DNA of 64,000 bases from Neogemmobacter tilapiae (GCF_014652215.1 NZ_BMYJ01000002.1:124001-188000); one strand, 5' to 3'; numbered from the stretch's first letter, positions 9,488 to 19,017 are shown. Notes: a model not told the origin generated them from the sequence alone. Numbers and translations are program-made.

Positions 9488-10374
9488 TGGCAAAGATCAT
9501 TGACGGCAAGGCCTTTGCAGCACGGGTACGGGAACAGGTTGCGGCGCATGTCGCCCGGCTCAAGGAAGAGAATGGTCTTGTTCCCGGTCTGGCCGTGGTG
9601 CTGGTCGGTGAGGATCCGGCCTCCCAGGTCTATGTCGGCGCCAAGGGCAAGCAGACCGTCGAGGTCGGCATGAACTCCTACGAACACAAGCTGTCCGCCG
9701 ACACGGACGAGGCGACCTTGCTTTCGCTTATCGACAAGCTGAACAACGACCCGGCGGTGCATGGCATTCTGGTGCAACTGCCGCTGCCCGGTCACTTAGA
9801 CTCTGACCTTGTTATCAACAGCATCAACCCCGCCAAAGACGTCGATGGCTTTCACATTTCGAACGTGGGGCTGTTGGGAACGGGCCAAAAGGCGATGGTG
9901 CCTTGCACGCCCTTGGGCTGCCTGATGATGCTTCGCGATCATCATGGCTCGCTTTCGGGGATGAATGCGGTGGTGGTGGGGCGGTCCAACATCGTCGGCA
10001 AACCGATGGCGCAACTGCTGCTGGGCGACAGCTGCACCGTCACGATTGCCCATTCCCGCACCAAGGATCTGACCGCCGTCTGCCGCGGGGCGGATATCCT
10101 CGTCGCCGCCGTGGGACGGCCCGAGATGATCACGGGCGACATGGTAAAGCCGGGGGCCACGGTGATCGACGTGGGCATCAACCGGATCGAGCGGGACGGC
10201 AAAACCAAACTGGTTGGCGATGTCGATTTCGCCAGCGCCTCGGCCGTGGCGGGGGCGATTACCCCGGTGCCGGGTGGGGTCGGCCCGATGACAATTGCCT
10301 GCCTCTTGGCCAACACGCTGACCGCCGCCTGCCGCGCGAATGGTCTGGCGGAACCAAAGGGGCTGACGGCCTAG
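9484..10374 (+). CDS. folD: Bifunctional methylene-THF dehydrogenase / methenyl-THF cyclohydrolase
   Basis: FolD interconverts 5,10-methylene-, methenyl- and 10-formyl-THF with NADP. The 296-residue protein shows the catalytic [13 protein letters not shown] block (Tyr and Lys of the active site) at about residue 52, [10 protein letters not shown], the NADP-binding [18 protein letters not shown] segment, and the C-terminal signature [11 protein letters not shown]. The start at 9484 overlaps the preceding stop as ATGA; ATG 9487 is the next codon and cannot be excluded. Together with fhs it completes the formate-to-methylene-THF branch. Confidence 0.97.
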   Translation: MMAKIIDGKAFAARVREQVAAHVARLKEENGLVPGLAVVLVGEDPASQVYVGAKGKQTVEVGMNSYEHKLSADTDEATLLSLIDKLNNDPAVHGILVQLPLPGHLDSDLVINSINPAKDVDGFHISNVGLLGTGQKAMVPCTPLGCLMMLRDHHGSLSGMNAVVVGRSNIVGKPMAQLLLGDSCTVTIAHSRTKDLTAVCRGADILVAAVGRPEMITGDMVKPGATVIDVGINRIERDGKTKLVGDVDFASASAVAGAITPVPGGVGPMTIACLLANTLTAACRANGLAEPKGLTA

Positions 10375-10471
10375 TGCGGGGTTGTTGCTTGCCCCAGCGC
10401 ACGGTGGCTTAGATATGGATTAGGGCTGAACCTCTAGCTTCGCGGATCAATGGCGTTCTGCGGAGGTTCTG

Positions 10472-13072
10472 ATGTCTGACCAAACGGCGATCCTGTCGCT
10501 GCCCCTGATTATGCCTTCACAGGCGCAAAAACACGTGACCCACAACGAGGCCTTGCGCCTCTTGGATGTGGCCGTTCAGCTGGCGGTAACAAACCGCACC
10601 CGCACGTTCCCCCCAGCCAACCCAACGGTGGGTGAGCGCTACATCATCTCGGACGGAGCCGAGGGCGCCTGGGCAGGAAAGTCAGCGCAAGTTGCGGTGT
10701 TTACCGCCGATGGCTGGGACTATGTCGCGCCAAAACCTGGCTGGCAGGCCTACATCACCGCCGAAGACGGAGTTGCCGTGTTCAACGGGGCCGCCTGGAG
10801 CATTGCAGGTATGTCCTCCGTCGTGTCGCAATTGGGAATCAACGCGACGGCCGATGCGACAAACCGCTTGACCATATCCGCGCCCGCAACATTGCTGAAC
10901 CATGACGGGGCAGGTCATCAATTGAAGATCAACAAGACAGCCCCGGCCGAGTCGGCGAGCCTTATTTTTCAGACGGGTTTTTCGGGACGGGCAGAGATAG
11001 GGACGATGGGCAGCGACGGCTTCTCGCTGAAAGTCTCAGGCGATGGTGTCAGCTTCGCGACCGCGCTGTCTGCAACGTCTAGCGGGCAGTTGTCGCTGCC
11101 CGGTGGTGTTTTGGCCAATGGCTTTTCACTGCGCGACGGCAGCGATCCGACCAAGTCGGCCAGTTTCAACCTGTCTGGCCTGACAAGCGGTACAAACCGC
11201 AGCTATAGTTTGCCGAACACGAGCGGCGAATTGGCACTTTTGTCCGGCGTGCAAACCTTTACCGGTGCCAAGATTTTCGCGGCCAAAATTGGGACCGCCG
11301 CATCCACAAGCGGTTCTGCCGGGATCAATCTGGCGCCCGGTGTCGCACCGACGGCGCCCCTAGACGGCGATCTATGGGTCACGACGACAGGCGTATTTGC
11401 CCGGGTGGCCGGAGCCAACGTTCAACTCGACGGTGCTGTTGGGGGCACAGACCTCAGCTACACGGCGGCCAGCCGCTTGTTGGCCTCAAGTTCAGGTGCT
11501 GACGTTGTCCTGCCCTTGGCTGATGCCGGAAATGCCGGGCTAATGGCCGCCGGAGATTTCAGCAAATTGACAGGTATTGCCAGCGGTGCCACAGCGAACA
11601 GCACCGATGCCGCATTGCTGAGCCGATCCAACCATACAGGCAGCCAACCGCAATCGACTGTGACCAATCTGGTCGCTGATCTGGCCAACAAACAGCCATT
11701 GGACGGTGATCTTACCGCCTTGGCCGCAGTGACAGGCACCAATACGATCTACTATCGGAGCGGGATTGAGACTTGGTCACCTGTCGCCATTGGCGCAAAT
11801 CTCAGCTTTGCCGGAGGCACTTTGTCGTCCACCGGCGGTGCTGTTTCGGATGGTGACAAGGGCGACGTTGTTGTTTCTGCGAATGGTGCCACTTGGACAG
11901 TGGAAAGCGCCAGCGGCAATTTTTTGGTCGCTGGATCGGCCAACGCTCAGATGTTGGGTCTGAACGCGACCCCCAGCCCCACCCGTCGGTTGGCGGTCAG
12001 CGCATCAGAAACCTTGCTGGCGCATGAAGGTGGCAGCCACAGCCTCTTGATCAACAAAAGCGGTGGCGCTTCGGACGCGGTTCTGCAACTTCAGTCGGCT
12101 GGCACCGCCCGGGCCGAACTGGGCTTGATCGGATCAAACGCATTTACGTTGCGAGCCTCGCCAGATGGCTCGGCTTGGAACGAGGGTTTGACCATGGCAA
12201 GTGATGGGGGGCTGACGATTGTCCATCCCTTGACATTTCCGGCCCAATCCACCCCTGCTACGCCAGTCGCAGGCAACATGGCGCTGTTTGCACGATCTGT
12301 TGCGGGAAGAATGTTGCCTGCTGTGATCGGCCCTTCTGGGCTTGATACAACCATCCAGGCACTGCTGGCGACGAACCGGGTGGGCATGTTCATGCCCAAC
12401 GGCAACAGCACAACAGCGACCTCATTCGGAATAGCATACTCGACGCTCGGCACCGGTACGACACATAATTTTGCGACAACCAATCGCTATGCCCGTATGC
12501 GCGGTCTGGAATATTTGGTGACGACAGCGGCCACGTCGGCGGTTGTGGGGTTCCGCGGTGCGGCCGCGCAATGGACAGTGGGAGGCAGCAATCCCGGTGA
12601 CGGTGGTTTCACGTCGATTTTGCGCTGGGGGCCCGCAACTGGCGTTGCCACCGCAACAAACCGCGCCTTCGCGGGTATGGGTTCGACCAGTGCCTCTACA
12701 GATGTCCAGCCCTCCAGCCTGCTGAACATCATCGGCATGGGTTGGGATTCAGCCGATGCAAATATCCAGATGATCCACAATGACGGCTCTGGAACCGCAA
12801 CAAAGATAGATCTTGGCTCCAGCTTCCCGGTACCAATAACCGACCGCTCGGCTGTCTACGAGATCGCCCTTTTTTCGCCGCCGGGGCCCAGTCAGTCGGT
12901 GGGATATCGGGTCACCGATCTTCTCTCGGGCGCGCAGGCGAACGGTACGATTACAACCGATATTCCAACACTGGGGACAGCCATTACGCCGCATAGCTAT
13001 TACTCGGTTGGGGGGACTTCCTCAGTCATTGGCATGAAAATTTTCAGCCACTACATCGAAACGGATTACTGA
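10472..13072 (+). CDS. DUF2793 protein, phage tail fibre / GTA-spike-like
   Basis: This is an 866-residue protein. Residues 1-110 (LPLIMPSQAQKHVTHNEALR, VGERYIISDGAEGAWAG, DGVAVFNGAAW) match the DUF2793 domain found in phage-type structural proteins of this group. A stretch of about 95 residues starting near 117 (QLGINATADATNRL) recurs near residue 491 (MLGLNATPSPTRRL) with the shared frame TLL-H-G-H-L-INK, RAE-G-GS and DG. Between them lies the tail-fibre-like motif LLSRSNHTGSQPQSTV. The C-terminal 230 residues look beta-rich and may bind a receptor. No other phage genes flank it. A role as an orphan gene-transfer-agent or prophage spike is inferred. GGAGG precedes the ATG. Confidence 0.7.
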   Translation: MSDQTAILSLPLIMPSQAQKHVTHNEALRLLDVAVQLAVTNRTRTFPPANPTVGERYIISDGAEGAWAGKSAQVAVFTADGWDYVAPKPGWQAYITAEDGVAVFNGAAWSIAGMSSVVSQLGINATADATNRLTISAPATLLNHDGAGHQLKINKTAPAESASLIFQTGFSGRAEIGTMGSDGFSLKVSGDGVSFATALSATSSGQLSLPGGVLANGFSLRDGSDPTKSASFNLSGLTSGTNRSYSLPNTSGELALLSGVQTFTGAKIFAAKIGTAASTSGSAGINLAPGVAPTAPLDGDLWVTTTGVFARVAGANVQLDGAVGGTDLSYTAASRLLASSSGADVVLPLADAGNAGLMAAGDFSKLTGIASGATANSTDAALLSRSNHTGSQPQSTVTNLVADLANKQPLDGDLTALAAVTGTNTIYYRSGIETWSPVAIGANLSFAGGTLSSTGGAVSDGDKGDVVVSANGATWTVESASGNFLVAGSANAQMLGLNATPSPTRRLAVSASETLLAHEGGSHSLLINKSGGASDAVLQLQSAGTARAELGLIGSNAFTLRASPDGSAWNEGLTMASDGGLTIVHPLTFPAQSTPATPVAGNMALFARSVAGRMLPAVIGPSGLDTTIQALLATNRVGMFMPNGNSTTATSFGIAYSTLGTGTTHNFATTNRYARMRGLEYLVTTAATSAVVGFRGAAAQWTVGGSNPGDGGFTSILRWGPATGVATATNRAFAGMGSTSASTDVQPSSLLNIIGMGWDSADANIQMIHNDGSGTATKIDLGSSFPVPITDRSAVYEIALFSPPGPSQSVGYRVTDLLSGAQANGTITTDIPTLGTAITPHSYYSVGGTSSVIGMKIFSHYIETDY

Positions 13073-13110
13073 CCCCCCTTTGACAGGGCGGGGGCCAGTT
13101 CCTAGACAGA

Positions 13111-13134
13111 CCGGCGGGCAATGCCGCCCGCCGG
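13111..13134 (+). promoter_or_regulatory. Hairpin overlapping the ugd ribosome-binding site
   Basis: CCGGCGGGC (13111-13119) and GCCCGCCGG (13126-13134) form a perfect 9-bp stem with a 6-base loop. The right arm runs into the GGAGG at 13133-13137, which is the ribosome site for the ATG at 13146. The hairpin may lower translation. Confidence 0.45.
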
Positions 13135-13145
13135 AGGCTGGACAG

Positions 13146-14447
13146 ATGCGAATCGCGATGATCGGAACGGGCTATGTCGGGCTGGTGTCCGGCGTCTGCT
13201 TTTCGGATTTTGGGCATGACGTGATCTGCGTCGACAAAGATCCCACCAAAATCGCGCGGCTCCAGTCCGGCGAGGTTCCGATTTTTGAACCTGGTCTTGA
13301 GGATCTGATGGCACGCAACGTGGCTGCCGGACGTCTGACCTTTACCACCGATTTGAAGGCTGCCGTCGATGGCGCGGGGGCGGTCTTTATCGCCGTCGGC
13401 ACGCCCACGCGGCGGGGCGATGGCCATGCCGATTTGACCTATGTGATGGCCGCCGCCGAGGAAATCGGCGCAGCCTTGACCGATTATGCCGTTGTGGTCA
13501 CGAAATCGACGGTTCCGGTGGGGACCAACCGCAAGGTGGCCGAGGCCGTCGGACGGCAGGCCAAGGTCGAATTTGATGTTGCGTCAAACCCCGAATTCCT
13601 GCGCGAAGGGGCGGCGATTGATGATTTCATGCGGCCCGACCGCGTGGTCGTAGGCGTGGAATCGGAGCCCGCGCGCAAGGTGATGGCGGATATCTACAAA
13701 CCCCTATTCTTGCGCGAATTTCCGGTGGTTTATACCGGGCTGGAAACGGCCGAAATGATCAAATATGCGGCCAACGCTTTCCTTGCGACCAAAATCACCT
13801 TCATCAACGAAATTGCAGCCCTTTGCGAAAGGGTGGGGGCGGATGTGAAAGCCGTGTCGAAAGGCATGGGGCTAGATGGCCGCATCGGCGCGAAATTCCT
13901 GCATGCCGGGCCGGGTTACGGCGGCAGCTGTTTCCCCAAGGATACCAAGGCCCTCGCCCGCATCGGGCAAGAGGTGGGGGTGCCGATGCAGATCACCGAA
14001 ACCGTGATCAAGGTGAACGAGGAAATCAAGCGGCGGATGATCGACAAGATCTTTGAGGCTTTGGATGGTGCGCCCGCCGGCAAGACAGTCGCCGTGCTGG
14101 GCGTGACCTTCAAACCCAACACCGACGACATGCGCGATGCTCCCAGCCTGACCATCGTGCCCGCTTTGGTGGGGGCAGGGGCCAAAGTCCGCGTCACCGA
14201 CCCCGAAGGCCAGCGCGAGGGCGAGGCACTGCTGCCCGGCGTGAAATGGGTCGAAAACGCCTATCAGGCGGGGCAGGGGGCCGATCTTGTGGTGCTTCTG
14301 ACCGAGTGGAACGAATTCCGCGCGTTGGATCTGGGTAAGCTGGCCCGCAAGATGAACGCGGCGCGGATGGTCGATTTGCGGAATGTTTATGACCGGGATG
14401 AGGTTCTGGCGGCGGGGTTCGTCGGGTTTGAAGGGGTGGGGCGGTAG
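13146..14447 (+). CDS. ugd: UDP-glucose 6-dehydrogenase
   Basis: This enzyme oxidises UDP-glucose to UDP-glucuronate with two NAD. The 433-residue protein begins with the dinucleotide-binding MRIAMIGTGYVGLVSGVCF. It shows SNPEFLREG in the catalytic region, then KYAANAFLATKITFINE, and the active-site cysteine in GPGYGGSCFPKDT near residue 260. The C-terminal UDP-binding part contains GVTFKPNTDDMRDAPS. ATG 13146 fits the GGAGG at 13133 and the start of the Rossmann fold. UDP-glucuronate is the substrate of the epimerase at 54.7 kb, so both may serve capsule or exopolysaccharide synthesis. Confidence 0.95.
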   Translation: MRIAMIGTGYVGLVSGVCFSDFGHDVICVDKDPTKIARLQSGEVPIFEPGLEDLMARNVAAGRLTFTTDLKAAVDGAGAVFIAVGTPTRRGDGHADLTYVMAAAEEIGAALTDYAVVVTKSTVPVGTNRKVAEAVGRQAKVEFDVASNPEFLREGAAIDDFMRPDRVVVGVESEPARKVMADIYKPLFLREFPVVYTGLETAEMIKYAANAFLATKITFINEIAALCERVGADVKAVSKGMGLDGRIGAKFLHAGPGYGGSCFPKDTKALARIGQEVGVPMQITETVIKVNEEIKRRMIDKIFEALDGAPAGKTVAVLGVTFKPNTDDMRDAPSLTIVPALVGAGAKVRVTDPEGQREGEALLPGVKWVENAYQAGQGADLVVLLTEWNEFRALDLGKLARKMNAARMVDLRNVYDRDEVLAAGFVGFEGVGR

Positions 14448-14455
14448 GCCGGGGT

Positions 14456-14851
14456 TCACCCCGACTCTTTCGCGGCCGTCACCTCAACCTCCACCAGAAA
14501 TTCGGCCCGCGTAAATCCGCTGACGATGACCAGCGTTGAGGCGGGCAAACGCTCCACCCCCGCCAGCCACGCATCCCTTGCGGCCATATAACCCGCCATA
14601 TGCGCCCGGTCGGTGACATAGGCGTTGATACGGATCACATCAGCCGCACCCATCCCCGCCTCGGCCAAAATCGCCGCGCAGTTGGCAAAGCAGAGATCGG
14701 CCTGCGCGCGGGCACCCTCGGGCACGCTTTCATCGGCCGCGATGCCCAATTGCCCCGAGGTCACCACCAGCCGCGCGCCGGGCGAAACTTCGACCCCATG
14801 CGCATAGCGGGCAAAGGGCGGGCGGATCGTGGGTGGGTTCAACATGCGCAT
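14456..14851 (-). CDS. RidA/YjgF-family protein (non-canonical)
   Basis: This is a 131-residue protein with the Rid fold pattern: VVTSGQLGI near residue 30, QADLCFANCAAILAEAGMG, and VIRINAYVTD. True RidA enamine/imine deaminases have an essential Arg just before a Ser/Cys in an RS-C-VEV segment. Here the equivalent reads LPASTLVIV with no Arg, so it probably belongs to a Rid subgroup without RidA activity, often seen near amino acid or nitrogen catabolic genes. It converges on ugd with 8 bases between the stops. Starts at 14851 or 14845 are both possible. Confidence 0.8.
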   Translation of the reverse strand: MRMLNPPTIRPPFARYAHGVEVSPGARLVVTSGQLGIAADESVPEGARAQADLCFANCAAILAEAGMGAADVIRINAYVTDRAHMAGYMAARDAWLAGVERLPASTLVIVSGFTRAEFLVEVEVTAAKESG

Positions 14852-15089
14852 GGCGGCTCCGACTCAAGGGTGGTTCTTTTTGCCCCTCGACGCCGAAAAT
14901 GGTGGCAAGTTCCGGCAAGTGGACACGCCTTTTCTGCCATGATGCCGGAAATTCGGGCAAGTCTCACCTCGTCGTGCATCTTTCTATAGCAAAACCACTC
15001 TGCCCGCCCCACAATTCACCCAATCGACTCGCCCATGGCCCGCGAAGGCCTAGCTTGAGGCGAAAAGACCAACAGCGGAGATTGCCCCA

Positions 15090-16085
15090 ATGCTTGTCCA
15101 AAGATTGCTTTTGACGACCGGCCTTATTGCCCTTGGAACGACGGCCATGGCCCAGAACACCGCCGTCAAATTCGGCACAAACTGGGTGGCTCAGGCCGAA
15201 CATGGCGGCTTTTATCAGGCCGCCGCCGATGGCACCTATGCCGCCTGCGGGCTGGATGTGACCATCGTTCCCGGTGGCCCGCAGGTGAACAACCGCGCCT
15301 CGCTTTTGGCGGGGCAGATCGAGTTTTCCATGGGCGGCTCGTCGCTGGATGCCTTTATGGCGGTGCAAGAGGGCGTGCCTGTCGTCGCCGTGTCGGCCAT
15401 CTTCCAGAAAGACCCGCAGGTTATCGTCACCCACCCCGGCAAAGCCGAGACCTTTGCCGATCTGGTCAAGCTGGACAAACTGCTGATCGGTGACGCAGGG
15501 GTCATCACTTTCTGGGCCTGGATGCAAAAAGCCTATGGTTTCAAACCCGAACAGCGCGAGGTCTATACCTTCAGCGCTGCCCCCCTCATCGCCAATGAAA
15601 ACTGGGGGATGCAGGGGTACCTCTCGTCAGAACCCTTCTTTGTCGAAAAGGAAACCGGCTGGAAACCCGATGTCTTCCTGATGGCCGACGCAGGCTATAC
15701 CGCCTATTCGACGACCATCGAAACCATGGCCCCGACCATTGCTGAAAAGCCCGAGGTCGTGAAATGCTTCGTCGATGGTTCGGCCAAGGGCTGGTACAAC
15801 TACCTGTATGGGGACAACACGGCGGCGAATGCGCTGATCAAAGCCGACAACCCGGAAATGTCGGATGAGGCGATTGCTTACGGCGTGAATGCCATGAAGG
15901 AATATGGGATCGTGGATTCCGGCGATACCGAAACCATGGGAATCGGCGCGATGACCGACGAAAAGATGGCCGACTTTTACGCCAAGATGGTTGAGGTTGG
16001 AGCCCTTCCTGAAGGTCTGGACATCAAGGCAGGCTATACCCTGCAATTCGTCAATCAGGGCGTAGGCCTTGATCTGAAACCCTGA
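15090..16085 (+). CDS. ABC transporter substrate-binding protein (NMT1/THI5-like)
   Basis: This is a 331-residue periplasmic binding protein. The signal peptide LLLTTGLIALGTTAMAQ is followed by the NMT1/THI5 pattern WVAQAEHGGFYQAAADGTY, GLDVTIVPGGPQV and ASLLAGQIEFSMGGSS. Family members bind thiamin-precursor pyrimidines, riboflavin, sulfonates or nitrate; the AEHGGFYQA form is typical of those that bind pyrimidine-like or other heterocyclic ligands. It is the first gene of a cluster with an ATPase, a permease and four catabolic enzymes, so the ligand is probably what those enzymes degrade. Confidence 0.87.
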   Translation: MLVQRLLLTTGLIALGTTAMAQNTAVKFGTNWVAQAEHGGFYQAAADGTYAACGLDVTIVPGGPQVNNRASLLAGQIEFSMGGSSLDAFMAVQEGVPVVAVSAIFQKDPQVIVTHPGKAETFADLVKLDKLLIGDAGVITFWAWMQKAYGFKPEQREVYTFSAAPLIANENWGMQGYLSSEPFFVEKETGWKPDVFLMADAGYTAYSTTIETMAPTIAEKPEVVKCFVDGSAKGWYNYLYGDNTAANALIKADNPEMSDEAIAYGVNAMKEYGIVDSGDTETMGIGAMTDEKMADFYAKMVEVGALPEGLDIKAGYTLQFVNQGVGLDLKP

Positions 16086-16094
16086 TGGGTTCTG

Positions 16095-16124
16095 CGGGCG
16101 GGGTATTCCCCCCGCCCGAATTTT
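16095..16124 (+). terminator. Terminator-like hairpin after the binding-protein gene
   Basis: CGGGCGGGG (16095-16103) and CCCCGCCCG (16110-16118) form a 9-bp stem followed by AATTTT. Lying between the binding protein and its ATPase, it probably lets the binding protein be made in excess, with partial read-through. Confidence 0.7.
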
Positions 16125-16142
16125 GCAGTGACGGGTTGCGGG

Positions 16143-16904
16143 ATGAGCGGCGAAGGGGCGGCCGTGTTGCAGATGCAGGGTGTGACCAAAGTGTTCAACG
16201 GGCAGGTCATGGCCTTGCAGGCGATGAACCTGACGGTGAATGAAGGCGATTTCATTTCGCTTCTGGGGCCTTCGGGCTGTGGCAAATCCACTGCCCTGCG
16301 GCTGATGGCGGGGCTGATGCCACCGACCCAGGGCCGGATCCTCTGGCCCGGCGGGCAAAGGCCGGGCGATCTGGGCGTCGTGTTTCAGGAACCCACGCTG
16401 ATGCCTTGGGCGACGGTGGAAAAGAACGTCTGGCTGCCCCTGCGCCTGCGCGGCGAAAGCTTTGCCAGCGTCAAGGACCGGGTGCATGAGGCGCTGGCCT
16501 TGGTCGGACTGGACGGTTTCGCCGCGGCCTATCCCCGAGAATTGTCGGGCGGCATGAAAATGCGGGTCAGCATCGCGCGGGCGATGGTGACACGGCCAAG
16601 ACTGATTCTGATGGACGAACCCTTTGCCGCCTTGGATGAAATCACCCGGCAAAAGCTGAACGACGACCTGCTGGCGATGAAGGCGCAGATTGGCTGCACG
16701 GTGATTTTCGTCACCCATTCCGTCTTTGAAAGCGTATTCCTGTCCGACCGGATCGTGGTGATGGCCGCCCGTCCCGGCCGGGTGGTGCAGGAAATTGCGG
16801 TGCCCGCCGCCACCCGCGACTTGGCGTTCCGCACCTCGGCCGAATATGCCGCTCTGACGCGGGATGTGTCCGGCGCCTTGGGTCACGCGATGGAGGCCGC
16901 ATGA
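16143..16904 (+). CDS. ABC transporter ATP-binding protein
   Basis: This is a 253-residue nucleotide-binding subunit of the SsuB/TauB/ThiZ type. Walker A is GPSGCGKST (about 42-50), the ABC signature is LSGGMKMRVSIARAM, and Walker B is LILMDEPFAALDE. A His switch lies in VIFVTHSVFES. The ATG at 16143 starts MSGEGAAVLQ; a GTG at 16128 is also in frame. It overlaps the permease by four bases (ATGA). It energises uptake of the ligand bound by the upstream NMT1-type protein. Confidence 0.92.
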   Translation: MSGEGAAVLQMQGVTKVFNGQVMALQAMNLTVNEGDFISLLGPSGCGKSTALRLMAGLMPPTQGRILWPGGQRPGDLGVVFQEPTLMPWATVEKNVWLPLRLRGESFASVKDRVHEALALVGLDGFAAAYPRELSGGMKMRVSIARAMVTRPRLILMDEPFAALDEITRQKLNDDLLAMKAQIGCTVIFVTHSVFESVFLSDRIVVMAARPGRVVQEIAVPAATRDLAFRTSAEYAALTRDVSGALGHAMEAA

Positions 16905-17752
16905 CGATGGTTCTGGAAACCGCCACTCCGGTGGACAGCGACGAACTGGCCCGCGCCCAGATCGCCCGCCGCGACCGCATCATGCGCTGGCTGATCCCGG
17001 CGCTGGCCGTGGTGGCCAGCATCGGTGCTTGGGCGCTGTATGTCTGGGCCTATGACATCCCGCATTACCAACTGCCCAGCCCCGCCCGCGTCGCCAATCA
17101 GTTGCTGGTGGATTGGCAAATGCTGGGCGTGGCACTTTGGGTCACACTGAAAATCACCGCCATGGCCTTGGGCGTGGCCGTGCTGGGGGGTGTTGGCCTT
17201 GCCATCCTGTTCAACCAAAGCTCCACGGCAGAACGCATTTTCCTGCCCTATGCCGTCATCCTGCAAGTCACGCCGCTGATTGCCCTGGCCCCCCTGATCT
17301 TTCTGTATGTCGAGGCTCCGCTGGCCCGTGTTCTGATCTGCGCCTGGATCGTGGCCTTCTTTCCGATCCTGTCCAACACCACCCTTGGCCTGAAATCGAC
17401 GGATCACAACCTGACCGACCTGTTCCAGATTTACAGGGCCAGCCGCTGGCAACGCCTGATTCATCTGCAACTGCCCTGGGCCTTGCCCTATTTCCTGGGC
17501 GGCCTGCGCATCGCGGGCGGCCTGTCGCTGGTGGGCGCGATTGTCGCCGAATATGTCGTGGGCATTTCCGGCACCTCTTCCGGCCTCGCCTTCCGCATCT
17601 TGGAGGCGTCGTATCGCCTGAACGTCCCCCGCATGTTCGCCGCCATGATCCTTGTCGCCGTTGTGGGCGTCCTGATCTATGCAGCGACCTCGGCCCTGTC
17701 TTGGGCGCTTCTGCACAAATGGCATGAATCAGCGATCCGGCGGGAAAGATGA
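16901..17752 (+). CDS. ABC transporter permease
   Basis: This is a 283-residue inner-membrane subunit with an N-terminal helix (IMRWLIPALAVVASIGAWAL) and five further hydrophobic stretches. The coupling-loop region YRASRWQRLIHLQLPWALPY matches the EAA motif of the BPD_transp_1 family. It is ATGA-overlapped on both sides, with the ATPase before it and the hydrolase after it, so importer and first catabolic gene are translationally coupled. Confidence 0.92.
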   Translation: MTMVLETATPVDSDELARAQIARRDRIMRWLIPALAVVASIGAWALYVWAYDIPHYQLPSPARVANQLLVDWQMLGVALWVTLKITAMALGVAVLGGVGLAILFNQSSTAERIFLPYAVILQVTPLIALAPLIFLYVEAPLARVLICAWIVAFFPILSNTTLGLKSTDHNLTDLFQIYRASRWQRLIHLQLPWALPYFLGGLRIAGGLSLVGAIVAEYVVGISGTSSGLAFRILEASYRLNVPRMFAAMILVAVVGVLIYAATSALSWALLHKWHESAIRRER

Positions 17753-19017
17753 CCGATTTCATGCAACTGCCCCACGGGGCCTATACGCTGGAAAATGTGA
17801 CGGTCCCCGCCTGCCTGCTGGGCCTGCCCGGCGATCTGATCCGCACGAATATCTCGGTATCGGGCGGGGCCATCGCCGCCGAACAGCCCATGGGGCTGGA
17901 TATGAAGGGGGCGATGGTTCTGCCCTGTTTTGTCGACATGCACAGCCATCTGGACAAGGGCCATATCTGGCCCCGCTCGCCCAACCCCGATGGCACTTTC
18001 ATGGGCGCGCTCACCACCGTCCGCGCCGACAGCGCCGCCCGCTGGACCGCCGCCGATGTCCGCCGCCGCATGGATTTTTCCCTGCGCACAGCCTTTGCCC
18101 ATGGCACGCGGGCGATCCGCACCCATCTCGACAGCGCCCCGCCGCAAGACGACATCTCTTGGCCCGTCTTTGCCGAAATGCGCGACGAATGGGCGGGGCG
18201 GATGGATCTGCAAGCCGTCTGCCTGATTGGGTGTGAGGGCTTTTCCACCGATGGCCCGTTCCGCCAAACCGCTGATCTGGTGGCCCGCCATCGCGGCGTT
18301 CTGGGCATGGTCACCTATCCCGTTCCCGACATCGCCCTGCGCATTCGCCAATTCCTGCAAATGGCCGGTGAACGCGGCCTTTCCGTTGATTTCCATGTCG
18401 ATGAAACCCTGGACCATACCTCCAACACCCTGCGTGAAATTGCCGAGGCGGTGATCGAAACCGGCTTTGCCGCCCCCGTTGTGGTGGGCCATTGCTGTTC
18501 CGTTTCTGCCATGGACGAAGCCACCGCGATGGACACGCTGGACCTTGTGGCCAAGGCCGGGCTGAACGTCGTCAGCCTGCCGATGTGCAATCTTTATCTG
18601 CAAGACCGCCATGCCGCCCGCACGCCGCGTATGCGTGGCATCACCCTTGTCCACGAGATGCGCGTCCGCGATATCAACGTCAGCTTTGCCTCCGACAACA
18701 CCCGCGACCCGTTCTATGCCTATGGCGATATGGATATGCTGGAGGTGCTGCGCGAGGCGACGCGCATCGGCCATCTGGACCATTCCGCGCCGGATTGGGT
18801 GCAATCCATCCTGTCGAACCCTGCCCAAGCCTGCGGCTTTAAGGCCCCTTCGCTCGCCATCGGTGCCCCCGCCGATCTGGTGATCTTCAAGGCCCGCGAT
18901 TGGTCAGAACTGCTGTCCCGCCCGCAATCCGACCGCATCGTCCTGCGCGGCGGCGAACAGATCGACCGGACCTTGCCCGACTATGCCGAACTTGATGATT
19001 TGATGGACCGCCCATGA
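17749..19017 (+). CDS. Cytosine deaminase-like amidohydrolase
   Basis: This is a 422-residue metal-dependent hydrolase of the amidohydrolase superfamily, closest in pattern to CodA-type cytosine deaminases. Metal-binding and catalytic motifs are visible: MHSHLDKGH (His65, His67), HVDET (His216, Glu219), GHCCS (His248) and ASDNTRDPF (Asp316). CodA-like enzymes deaminate cytosine, isoguanine, creatinine and other cyclic ureas or amidines. Here the gene is fused by ATGA overlaps to an importer upstream and an FAD enzyme downstream, so it probably acts on the imported heterocycle. The substrate cannot be read from the sequence. Confidence 0.82.
   Translation: MTDFMQLPHGAYTLENVTVPACLLGLPGDLIRTNISVSGGAIAAEQPMGLDMKGAMVLPCFVDMHSHLDKGHIWPRSPNPDGTFMGALTTVRADSAARWTAADVRRRMDFSLRTAFAHGTRAIRTHLDSAPPQDDISWPVFAEMRDEWAGRMDLQAVCLIGCEGFSTDGPFRQTADLVARHRGVLGMVTYPVPDIALRIRQFLQMAGERGLSVDFHVDETLDHTSNTLREIAEAVIETGFAAPVVVGHCCSVSAMDEATAMDTLDLVAKAGLNVVSLPMCNLYLQDRHAARTPRMRGITLVHEMRVRDINVSFASDNTRDPFYAYGDMDMLEVLREATRIGHLDHSAPDWVQSILSNPAQACGFKAPSLAIGAPADLVIFKARDWSELLSRPQSDRIVLRGGEQIDRTLPDYAELDDLMDRP

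Noticed and set aside
10472-13072. Prophage
   Set aside because: Only one phage-like gene is present; folD and ugd flank it directly and no integrase, capsid or att site is seen.
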